Shown here one piece after another: positions 56,936-64,000 of a stretch of 64,000 nt of DNA (position 1 is its first letter; each line of letters opens with the position of its first letter). The position numbers were made by a program, and so were the translations under genes. Location of the stretch: positions 3,534,001-3,598,000 of the forward strand of contig NZ_JACHMB010000001.1 of NCBI RefSeq assembly GCF_014204795.1. Reading direction: 5' to 3'. The stretch is from Nonomuraea jabiensis (GTDB lineage Bacteria; Actinomycetota; Actinomycetes; Streptosporangiales; Streptosporangiaceae). The notes below the pieces were generated by a model. That model saw only the letters and a list, made by a program, of their open reading frames with translations. It did no database searches and had not been told where the DNA came from.

Positions 56936-59815
56936 GTGTTGAGGCGGCTTCGCCATGCGCTCCTTTCCGTCCTGCTGCTCACCACCGGCCTGACGCTCAT
57001 CGCGCCGTCCGCGGCGCAGGCGCTGCCGGGCAGCTTCCAGAGACAGGTCGTCTTCAGCGGACTGACCAACCCGACCAACATCGAGTTCGCCTCGGACGGC
57101 CGGGTGTTCGTCGCCGAGAAGAGCGGCCTGATCAAGGTCTTCGACTCGATCGCCGACACCACGCCGGCGATCTACGCCGACCTGCGCACGCAGGTGCACA
57201 ACTTCTGGGACCGCGGGCTGCTCGGCATGGCCCTGCACCCGAACTTCCCGGCCGACCCGCGCATCTACGTCCTGTACGCCTACGACGCCGTGCCCGGCGG
57301 CACCGCGCCGCGCTGGGGGACGGCGGGCGTGAGCGCCGACCCGTGCCCGACCCCGCCGGGCGCCACCGGTGACGGCTGCCTCGTCACCGGGCGCTTATCC
57401 TCGCTGGCGCCCTCGGGCGGCTCGGTCGCCGAGACCCCGCTGATCACCGACTGGTGCCAGCAGCACCCCAGCCACTCCGTCGGCGACCTCAAGTTCGGCC
57501 CCGACGGCATGCTCTACGCCAGCGGCGGCGACGGTGCCAGCTTCAACTTCGCCGACTACGGCCAGGACAACCTGACCAGCTCCGACGTCACCCCGGACAA
57601 CCCGTGCGGCGACCCGCCGTCGGCGGTCGGCACGGCGCTCACCCCACCGGCCGCCGAGGGCGGCGCGCTGCGCTCGCAGGACCTGCGCACCGGCGGTGAC
57701 CCCGCGGCGCTCAACGGCACCGTCATCAGGATCGACCCGGACACCGGCGCGGCCGCGCCCGGCAACCCGAACGCCGGCAGCAGCGACCCCAACGTGGCCA
57801 GGATCATCGCCTACGGCCAGCGCAACCCGTTCCGCTTCACCATCCGGCCGGGCACCGGCGAGGTCTGGGCCGGTGAGGTCGGCTGGAACACGTGGGAGGA
57901 GATCAACCGGATCGCCGACCCCACCGGCCCGGTCAAGAACTTCGGCTGGCCCTGTTACGAGGGCGCCGCCAGGCAGGGCGGCTACGACAACCTCAACCTG
58001 ACCCTCTGCGAGAACCTCTACGCGGAAGGCGCCGCGGCGCACGCCCAGCCGTACTTCGCCTGGAACCACGGCTCCAGGCCCGCGCCGAGCGATCCGTGCC
58101 CGTCCGGCGGCTCCTCCTCCAGCGGCGTGGCCTTCTACAACGGCGGCCCCTACCCCGACGCCTACGACGGCGCGATGTTCTTCTCCGACTACAGCCGATC
58201 GTGCGTCTGGGTCATGACGAAGGGGGCGAACGGCCTGCCCGACCCGGCCACCATCACCACGTTCGACTCGGGCATGCCCGCTGTCGAGCTGCAGACCGGC
58301 CCCGGCGGAGACCTCTTCGCGGTCGACTTCGCCAACGGGCAGATCATCCGCTACCTCTACAACAACGCCCCGCCGACCGCGGTCATCGGCGCGAGCGCCA
58401 CGTCGGGCACCGCGCCGCTCGCGGTGAACTTCACCTCCGCCGGATCCGCGGACGCCGACGGCGACCCGCTCACCTTCCGGTGGGACCTGGACGGCGACGG
58501 CGACTTCGACGACTCCACCTCGGCGACCCCGTCCTTCACCTACACCCAGCCGGGCTCGTACGTGGTGAAGCTGCGCGCCGACGACGGGCGCGGCGGCCTG
58601 GGGGACGCCACCGTCACGGTCAACGTGAGCAACACGGCGCCGACCGCGACCATCAACTCCCCGTCGGCCGCCCTCACCTGGGCGGTCGGGGACACGATCG
58701 CGTTCTCCGGCACCGGCACGGACGCCCAGGACGGCACGATCCCGGGGGCGCGGATGTCCTGGAAGCTGATCATGCATCACTGCCCCGGCACCTGCCACGA
58801 GCACGAGATCACCACGTTCACCGGCGCGAGCGGGTCCTTCGCCGCCCCGGACCACGAATACCCCGCTCACCTGGAGCTCAGGCTGACCGTGACCGACGCG
58901 CACGGCCTCACCGACACCAAGAGCGTGACACTCCAGCCGAAGACGGTGAACCTGACCTTCCAGACCGCGCCCGCCGGGCTGCAGCTCGGCTTCAACAGCG
59001 AGCAGACCGTCGCCCCGTTCACCCGGACGGTGATCGTGGGCTCCCACAACTCGGTCTCCGCACCCTCGCCGCAGAGCGCCGACGGCTTCAGCCACACGTT
59101 CACCTCCTGGTCCGACGGCGGGGCGGCCAGCCACAACCTCACCGCGCCCGCCGCCGCGGCGACCTACACCGCGACCTACCAGCGCTCGCAGGCGCCGGAC
59201 GGCCTGGTGGCCGCCTACGCGATGGACGAGGGCGGCGGCACGGCCGTCGCTGACGCCTCGGGCAAGGGCAACAACGGCACGGCCGCGAACACCGCGTGGA
59301 GCGTGACCGGCAAGTACGGCCAGGCGCTGTCGTTCAACGGCACGTCGAGCTGGGTGACGGTGGCCGATTCCGCGTCGTTGCGGTTGACGGGCGGGATGAC
59401 GCTGGAGGCGTGGGTGCGGCCCGCGAGCGTCAGCGGGTGGCGGACGGTGCTGATGAAGGAGTTCGGCGCCGATCTGGCGTACGCGATCATGGGTAGCGGG
59501 AGCAGCGGTCCGGCGGCGTTCATCTACACCTCGTCGGGGGCGAATGCGCCGGCGGCGGGCAATCTGCCGTTGAACACCTGGAGTCATGTGGCGGCGACCT
59601 ATGACGGGTCGACGTTGCGGATGTTCGTGAACGGCACGCAGGTGGCCACCAATCCGACGGGTGGCAACCTGCGTACCGGGACGAGTCCGTTGCGGATCGG
59701 CGGCAACAGCGGTTCGGGTGAGTACTTCAGCGGACTCATCGACGAGGTCCGCGTCTACAACAAGGCACTCACCGCGGCCGAGATCACCGCCGACATGAAC
59801 ACGCCGGTCGGTTAG
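56936..59815 (+). CDS. secreted sorbosone dehydrogenase-like protein with PKD and LamG domains
   Basis: A 959-aa secreted protein. The signal peptide (LRRLRHALLSVLLLTTGLTL, cleavage after AQA) is followed by a six-bladed PQQ-type glucose/sorbosone dehydrogenase propeller (residues 35-475: NPTNIEFASDGRVFVAEKSG, RGLLGMALHPNFP, GNPFRFTIRPGTGEVWAGEVGWNTWEEINR-like region). A PKD domain follows at about 480-560 (SADADGDPLTFRWDLDGDGDF) and a LamG lectin-like domain at about 760-955 (TLEAWVRPASVSGWRTVLMKEF). GTG 56936 has AAGGGGGG upstream. Likely oxidises or binds extracellular sugars. Confidence 0.88.
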   Translation: MLRRLRHALLSVLLLTTGLTLIAPSAAQALPGSFQRQVVFSGLTNPTNIEFASDGRVFVAEKSGLIKVFDSIADTTPAIYADLRTQVHNFWDRGLLGMALHPNFPADPRIYVLYAYDAVPGGTAPRWGTAGVSADPCPTPPGATGDGCLVTGRLSSLAPSGGSVAETPLITDWCQQHPSHSVGDLKFGPDGMLYASGGDGASFNFADYGQDNLTSSDVTPDNPCGDPPSAVGTALTPPAAEGGALRSQDLRTGGDPAALNGTVIRIDPDTGAAAPGNPNAGSSDPNVARIIAYGQRNPFRFTIRPGTGEVWAGEVGWNTWEEINRIADPTGPVKNFGWPCYEGAARQGGYDNLNLTLCENLYAEGAAAHAQPYFAWNHGSRPAPSDPCPSGGSSSSGVAFYNGGPYPDAYDGAMFFSDYSRSCVWVMTKGANGLPDPATITTFDSGMPAVELQTGPGGDLFAVDFANGQIIRYLYNNAPPTAVIGASATSGTAPLAVNFTSAGSADADGDPLTFRWDLDGDGDFDDSTSATPSFTYTQPGSYVVKLRADDGRGGLGDATVTVNVSNTAPTATINSPSAALTWAVGDTIAFSGTGTDAQDGTIPGARMSWKLIMHHCPGTCHEHEITTFTGASGSFAAPDHEYPAHLELRLTVTDAHGLTDTKSVTLQPKTVNLTFQTAPAGLQLGFNSEQTVAPFTRTVIVGSHNSVSAPSPQSADGFSHTFTSWSDGGAASHNLTAPAAAATYTATYQRSQAPDGLVAAYAMDEGGGTAVADASGKGNNGTAANTAWSVTGKYGQALSFNGTSSWVTVADSASLRLTGGMTLEAWVRPASVSGWRTVLMKEFGADLAYAIMGSGSSGPAAFIYTSSGANAPAAGNLPLNTWSHVAATYDGSTLRMFVNGTQVATNPTGGNLRTGTSPLRIGGNSGSGEYFSGLIDEVRVYNKALTAAEITADMNTPVG

Positions 59816-60639
59816 TCCCGGCTGCTCTCGTCACGCAGCCAGGTGGTGTAGTCGCCCGCGCGGATCGCGCGGGCGGCTCTCCGCCTGGCCAGCACCGCCA
59901 CCATGACGAACACGACCGCCGCGCCCACCAGGCGCGGGTCCCCGGCCACGATGGCCAGCAGATCCCGCAGGCCGGTGCGCTCCCCGGCCGTGGCCGAGGT
60001 CTGCTCCAGCTCGCTCACGCTGGTCGTGGCGCGTACCCGGCGGCGCATCAGGTCGGCGACGGTACGCGGAGTCTGGATCACCGCACGCGCGCCGGCCACG
60101 ATCACGCGCTCGTCCGGGGAGAACGCCAGCGACGCGGCCAGGTCGTCGGCCATCGCCGGCGGCAGGGCGCGGATCCGGGCGTTGCCCTCGTCGTTCACCG
60201 CGATGACGCCCCGGCCGAACAGCCCGGCGCGCACGTGCGGCAGCCGCGTCCAGATCGCGTAGTAGGCCCGGATCGGCCACGGGCGATCGGCCAGCGCCAG
60301 CTCCCGTTCGGGCGCGGCGGCGAGCGGCCCGTCCGGCGCGGCCAGCACGTCGGCCAGCGCGCGGACGGAGGCGGTGCTCAGCTCGACGTCGGCGTCCACG
60401 TACAGCCGGGGATACCCGCGTGCCGCCTCGTCGCCCATCCGCAGCGCCTCGCGCTTGGACGGGACCGGCGTCGACAGGACGCGGACGTCGTACGGCTGCG
60501 CCGCGGCGACCGTGCCGTCGGTGCAGCCGTTGGCCACCACCACGACGTCGAACTCGCCGGGCGCGGCCTCCCGGAGGAGGCCGTCCAGCAAGCGGCCGAT
60601 CACCTTGGCCTCGTTGTGGGCCGGTATCACGACGCTCAC
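59812..60639 (-). CDS. family 2 glycosyltransferase
   Basis: A 275-aa GT2 enzyme: VSVVIPAHNEAKVIGRLLDGLL, VVVVANGCTDGTVAAAQPY, GYPRLYVDADVELS, then a C-terminal membrane-type helix (GAAVVFVMVAVLARRR). The DxD is DAD. GTG 60639 overlaps the rmlC stop by 4 bases (60642 is possible). The long upstream open frame is only the shadow of rmlC. It converges on the preceding gene with overlapping stop codons. Confidence 0.88.
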   Translation of the reverse strand: MSVVIPAHNEAKVIGRLLDGLLREAAPGEFDVVVVANGCTDGTVAAAQPYDVRVLSTPVPSKREALRMGDEAARGYPRLYVDADVELSTASVRALADVLAAPDGPLAAAPERELALADRPWPIRAYYAIWTRLPHVRAGLFGRGVIAVNDEGNARIRALPPAMADDLAASLAFSPDERVIVAGARAVIQTPRTVADLMRRRVRATTSVSELEQTSATAGERTGLRDLLAIVAGDPRLVGAAVVFVMVAVLARRRAARAIRAGDYTTWLRDESSRD

Positions 60640-61193
60640 CACGATGGGAGTATCCCCGCTTCCTGGGCCTGCTTGAGCGTGGGCGCGGCGGCGTCCTTGG
60701 CGGAGATGATCGGCTCCCCGTCGAGGGGCCATTCGATGCCGAGATCCGGGTCCAGCGGGTGGACGCCGTGCTCGCGGGCCGGGTCGTAGGTGGTGGAGCA
60801 GAGGTAGACGACGGTGGCCGACTCGCTGATCGCCATGAAGGCGTGCCCCAGGCCCTCGGAGAGGTAGATCCCGCAGCGCGACACGTCGTTGAGCCGCACC
60901 GCCTCCCACTGGCCGAAGGTGGGCGAGCCGACGCGCACGTCCACGACGACGTCCAGCACCTCGCCAGAGACGCACATGACGTACTTGGCCTGGCCCGGGG
61001 GGACGTCGGCGAAGTGGATGCCGCGCAGCACGCCGCGTTTGGAGACCGAACAGTTCACCTGCGCGAGGTCCATTGATTGCCCCAGCGCCTCCCGCAGGTC
61101 GGCGGCGCGGAAACTTTCCAGGAAGTCGCCCCGCGGATCGCTGTGGATGCGGGGGGTGTAGACAAGTGCTCCACTGATGCTCAGGTGCTTCAT
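60636..61193 (-). CDS. rmlC: dTDP-4-dehydrorhamnose 3,5-epimerase
   Basis: A 185-aa cupin epimerase of the RmlC type. Motifs are SDPRGDFLESF, VSKRGVLRGIHFADVPPGQAKYV (catalytic His), VLDVVVDVRVGSPTFGQW and GIYLSEGLGHAFMAISESATVVYLCSTTYDP. ATG 61193 gives the family N-terminus. It is divergent from the methyltransferase at 61291. Confidence 0.94.
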   Translation of the reverse strand: MKHLSISGALVYTPRIHSDPRGDFLESFRAADLREALGQSMDLAQVNCSVSKRGVLRGIHFADVPPGQAKYVMCVSGEVLDVVVDVRVGSPTFGQWEAVRLNDVSRCGIYLSEGLGHAFMAISESATVVYLCSTTYDPAREHGVHPLDPDLGIEWPLDGEPIISAKDAAAPTLKQAQEAGILPSW

Positions 61194-61219
61194 GAAGATA
61201 CTTGTAACACTCCTTGGCG

Positions 61220-61279
61220 CCCACCCGAAGTACGGAAGTGGGTTTGCCATAGGGGGAAATCTTGTCATTTTCGGGTGGG
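61220..61279. promoter_or_regulatory. 10-bp inverted repeat in the rmlC divergent promoter
   Basis: CCCACCCGAA at 61220-61229 and its exact complement TTCGGGTGGG at 61270-61279 flank 40 bases in the 97-base space between rmlC and the methyltransferase gene. It is a possible shared operator or a long hairpin. Confidence 0.35.
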
Positions 61280-61290
61280 GCCCATTGTCG

Positions 61291-62496
61291 ATGACATCGT
61301 GCCGGCTGTGCGGTTCGGCCGACCTGGTCGGTGTGGTGGATCTCGGGGCGACTCCGCCCTGTGAGCTCTTCCTCACCGCGGAACAGCTCGACGAGCCCGA
61401 GCTCACTTATCCACTTCATCTGCGGGTCTGCACCAGTTGCTGGCTGGCGCAGATACCGCCGCTGATCACACCGGAAGAAACTTTCACCGAATACGCCTAC
61501 TTTGCCTCTTATTCCGCCTCATGGGTGGAACACGCACGGAAGTTTGTCGACTCCGCTGTGGAACGTTTGAAGCCGTCGTTCGTGGCCGAGGTGGCCAGCA
61601 ACGACGGCTACCTGCTGCAGCACGTCGTCGAGCGCGGCATCAGGTGCCTGGGCATCGAGCCGTCGGCCAACGTGGGACAGGCGGCCAAGGAGAAGGGCGT
61701 GCCGACGCTCACCGCGTTCCTGACGCCGCAGACGGGTGCCGCGGTGCGGGCCGAGCACGGTCCGGCCGACCTGGTCGTGGCCAACAACGTCTACGCGCAC
61801 ATCCCCGACGTGGTCGGTTTCACCGAGGGCCTGCGCGCCCTGGTGGCCGACGACGGCTGGGTGTCGATCGAGGTCCAGCACCTGCTGACGCTCATGGAGC
61901 TGAACCAGTACGACACGATCTATCACGAGCACTTCCAGTACTACACGGTCGCCTCCGCGCAGCGGGCGCTGGCCTCCGGCGGGCTGACGCTGGTGGACGT
62001 CGAACTGCTGCCCACCCACGGCGGATCCATCCGGCTGTGGGCCCGGCCGTCGGGGAGCCCGTCCGACCGGGTGCTCGACGTGCTCGCCCGGGAGAAGGCG
62101 GCCGGACTGCATGATCTGTCCGGCTACGCCGGGTTCGCCGACCGGGTCGCACGCGTCCGCCGCGACCTGCTCCGCTTCCTGATCGACGCCGCCGACGAAG
62201 GCAGGACGGTCGTCGGCTACGGCGCGCCCGGAAAGGGCAACACGCTGCTCAACCACTGCGGCATCCGCCAGGACCTGCTGGCCTACACGGTTGACCGCAA
62301 CCCCTACAAGCACGGCAGATTCACCCCCGGCACCCGGATCCCCATCGTCGCTCCCGAGCGCATCGCTCAGGATCGCCCGGACTACGTGCTGGTCCTGCCG
62401 TGGAACCTGCGCGAAGAGCTCACCGCTCAGCTCTCCTATGTGCACGAATGGGGAGGCCGTCTGGTCTTCCCGATCCCACACCTGGAGGTCGTGTGA
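61291..62496 (+). CDS. NovU/TylC3-type sugar C-methyltransferase
   Basis: A 401-aa SAM-dependent C-methyltransferase for nucleotide sugars. It has the N-terminal zinc motif (CRLCG...CTSCWLAQIP), the SAM site (VAEVASNDGYLLQHVVERGIRCLGIEPSANV), NNVYAHIPDVVGF and the C-terminal Methyltransf_14 region (VGYGAPGKGNTLLNHCGI, YTVDRNPYKHGRFTPGTRIPI). This family makes 3- or 5-C-methyl branched deoxysugars. ATG 61291 gives the family N-terminus. Confidence 0.9.
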   Translation: MTSCRLCGSADLVGVVDLGATPPCELFLTAEQLDEPELTYPLHLRVCTSCWLAQIPPLITPEETFTEYAYFASYSASWVEHARKFVDSAVERLKPSFVAEVASNDGYLLQHVVERGIRCLGIEPSANVGQAAKEKGVPTLTAFLTPQTGAAVRAEHGPADLVVANNVYAHIPDVVGFTEGLRALVADDGWVSIEVQHLLTLMELNQYDTIYHEHFQYYTVASAQRALASGGLTLVDVELLPTHGGSIRLWARPSGSPSDRVLDVLAREKAAGLHDLSGYAGFADRVARVRRDLLRFLIDAADEGRTVVGYGAPGKGNTLLNHCGIRQDLLAYTVDRNPYKHGRFTPGTRIPIVAPERIAQDRPDYVLVLPWNLREELTAQLSYVHEWGGRLVFPIPHLEVV

Positions 62497-63272
62497 AGGT
62501 TGTCCTGTTCTGTGGAGGCTTCGGCACGCGCATGCGGACGGGTGTGCCGGGCGAGGTGCCCAAGCCGATGGCGCTCGTCGGCCCGCGGCCGCTGCTCTGG
62601 CACGTCATGCGTTACTACGCGCACTTCGGGCACAAGGAGTTCGTCCTGTGCCTGGGCTACGGTGCCCACCACATCAAGGACTTCTTCCTCGGCTACCAGG
62701 AAGCCACGTCCAACGACTTCGTCCTGCGCGGCGGCAAGGTCGAGCTGCTGTCGAGCGACATCTCCGACTGGTCCATCTCGTTCGTGCAGACCGGGACCAA
62801 CTCCCCGATCGGCGAACGGCTGCGCCGCGTCCGCCGCCACCTGGACGGCGACGAGATGTTCCTGGCGAACTACGCGGACGTGCTCACCGACGCGCCGCTG
62901 CCCGACATCATCGACCGCTTCGTCGAGTCGGGCGCGGCCGCCTCGATGATGGTCGTGCCGCCGTCGCAGACCTTCCACTGCGTGGACGTGGGCGAGAACG
63001 GCCTGGTCGGCGGCATCTCGCCGGTCAGCGAGATGCCGGTGTGGGTCAACGGCGGCTACTTCGTGCTGACCCAGGAGGTCTTCGAGCACATCCCGGAGAA
63101 CGGCGACCTGGTCGCCGACGGCTGCGTGGAGCTGGCCAAGCGCGGACGCCTGCTGGCCTACCCGCACCGCGGCTACTGGCGGCCGACCGACACCGTCAAC
63201 CAGCGGATGGAGCTGGACGAGGCCTACTCCCGGGGCGAGCGCCCGTGGGCCCTTTGGGAACGGTCCCGGTGA
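62493..63272 (+). CDS. glucose-1-phosphate cytidylyltransferase-like protein
   Basis: A 259-aa RfbF-like nucleotidyltransferase: VVLFCGGFGTRMRTGVPGEVPKPMALVGPRPLLWHVMRYYAHFGHKEFVLCLGY, then FLANYADVLTDAPLP and WVNGGYFVLTQEVFEHI. These match the CDP-glucose-forming family better than RmlA. It overlaps the methyltransferase by 4 bases (GTGA), suggesting the branched sugar may be CDP-linked or that a second nucleotide sugar is made here. Confidence 0.85.
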   Translation: MKVVLFCGGFGTRMRTGVPGEVPKPMALVGPRPLLWHVMRYYAHFGHKEFVLCLGYGAHHIKDFFLGYQEATSNDFVLRGGKVELLSSDISDWSISFVQTGTNSPIGERLRRVRRHLDGDEMFLANYADVLTDAPLPDIIDRFVESGAAASMMVVPPSQTFHCVDVGENGLVGGISPVSEMPVWVNGGYFVLTQEVFEHIPENGDLVADGCVELAKRGRLLAYPHRGYWRPTDTVNQRMELDEAYSRGERPWALWERSR

Positions 63273-63916
63273 TCGGCCTGCGCGCGGGGCGGCTCGACGG
63301 CATCGTGGCGCTCGCCGCGCACTGTGACGACCTGGCGATCGGGGCGGGCGGCAGCCTGCTGACGCTCTGCGCCGCCCGCCCCGGCCTCCGCGTGGACGCG
63401 CTGGTGCTGTCCGGCGGCGGCACCGAGCGCGAGGACGAGGAGCGCGCGGCGCTGGCGGACTTCTGCCCGGGCGCGGAGCTGCGCGTCACCGTGCTGAAGC
63501 TGCCCGACGGCTACCTGCCGGCCAGGTGGGAGGAGGCCAAGGCCGCGGTGGAGGAGCTGCGCGCCCGTACCGAGCCCGGCCTGATCTTCGCGCCCTGGCG
63601 CGGCGACGCCCACCAGGACCACCGGGGGCTGGCCAAGCTCGTGCCCACGGCCTTCCGCGACCACCTGGCGCTCGGCTACGAGATCGTCAAATGGGACGGC
63701 GACCTCGCCGCGCCCGCCGTCTTCCAGCCGCTCACGGAGGAGGTGGCGGAGCTGAAGGTCGATCTGCTCCAGCGCCACTACGCCTCCCAGCGGCACCGGC
63801 CCTGGTACGACCGCGAGGCGTTCCTGGGCCTGGCCCGCATCCGCGGCATCGAGTGCCACGCGCGCTATGCCGAGGCGTTCCACGTTTCCAAGCTCACCGT
63901 CGATCTGGAGAACTGA
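63269..63916 (+). CDS. PIG-L/LmbE family deacetylase
   Basis: A 215-aa zinc deacetylase. The metal motif AHCDD (residues 17-21) and DAHQDHRGL are present, as in PIG-L enzymes that deacetylate N-acetyl sugars. GTG 63269 overlaps the previous stop (GTGA). It probably deacetylates an amino sugar intermediate in this cluster; the substrate is inferred. Confidence 0.85.
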   Translation: MIGLRAGRLDGIVALAAHCDDLAIGAGGSLLTLCAARPGLRVDALVLSGGGTEREDEERAALADFCPGAELRVTVLKLPDGYLPARWEEAKAAVEELRARTEPGLIFAPWRGDAHQDHRGLAKLVPTAFRDHLALGYEIVKWDGDLAAPAVFQPLTEEVAELKVDLLQRHYASQRHRPWYDREAFLGLARIRGIECHARYAEAFHVSKLTVDLEN

Positions 63917-64000
63917 TGCGGGTACTTCTCACCGGCCACCAGGGCTACCTGGGCAGCGTGATGGCCCCCATGCTGGCCGAGGCCGGGCACGACGTGGTCG
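63916..64000 (+). CDS. NAD-dependent epimerase/dehydratase, N-terminal part
   Basis: Only 28 codons are visible (MRVLLTGHQGYLGSVMAPML, then AEAGHDVV), containing the GxxGxxG NAD-binding motif of extended short-chain dehydrogenases. The ATG overlaps the deacetylase stop by one base. The gene continues beyond the window. Confidence 0.85.
   Translation, partial: MRVLLTGHQGYLGSVMAPMLAEAGHDVV

Overview
The window is high-GC actinomycete DNA. GTG starts are frequent, genes often overlap by 4 bases, several transcripts look leaderless, and antisense shadow ORFs are everywhere. The complete nuoH-N tail, the ECF sigma/CU044_5270 pair, the SARP regulator and the lipoprotein/permease operon without an ATPase suggest a soil actinobacterium of the Streptosporangiaceae/Nonomuraea type. 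That placement is inferred from gene content only.

Layout. 1-9.7 kb is core: the end of the respiratory complex I operon (nuoH partial, nuoIJKLMN), a trans-polyprenyl diphosphate synthase, rarD and msrA. 9.7-25.3 kb is accessory. A 110-aa ORF overlapping the msrA stop recurs as a broken copy at 22.83-23.06 kb, and a third piece of msrA 3' end lies at 25.22 kb. The roughly 12.8 kb between the first two copies holds a decayed Eco29kI-like GIY-YIG nuclease with an HTH gene, small unknown ORFs, an XRE-TPR regulator next to a SLOG-like protein, a CTAG-rich hairpin, a 1854-aa secreted repeat protein, a beta-propeller protein and a Tat-exported pectate-lyase-fold protein. Beyond it lie an IS3 fragment and an ECF sigma factor with a CU044_5270 membrane protein.

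25.3-32.6 kb is a sugar-uptake and catabolism locus: a DeoR repressor diverging from a binding protein, two permeases, class II aldolase, an ADP-dependent sugar kinase and a ManA-like isomerase. 32.7-39.6 kb mixes ordinary genes (VOC protein with a WYL regulator, a polysaccharide lyase, two paralogous secreted GDENG-repeat proteins) with fragments of MerR, GNAT, thioredoxin-like, TPR and integrase genes.

39.69-43.86 kb is the most interesting locus. A 28-codon ORF with a strong RBS encodes a basic leader and the aromatic C-terminus MYTYWNFWN. A cytochrome P450 starts 13 bases downstream, and a SARP/NB-ARC/TPR regulator converges on it. This is the architecture of P450-cyclised RiPPs (biarylitide, tryptorubin/atropopeptide, cihunamide); the internal WNFW resembles the WNIW core of cihunamides. 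44-49.4 kb carries small metabolic and regulatory genes. 49.6-64 kb is a polysaccharide/deoxysugar cluster: a polyprenyl glycosylphosphotransferase, a WecG/TagA glycosyltransferase, dTDP-rhamnose genes rmlA, B, D and C, a GT2, a NovU-type C-methyltransferase, a sugar-1-phosphate cytidylyltransferase, a PIG-L deacetylase and the start of an epimerase, with a secreted sorbosone dehydrogenase-PKD-LamG protein inside it.
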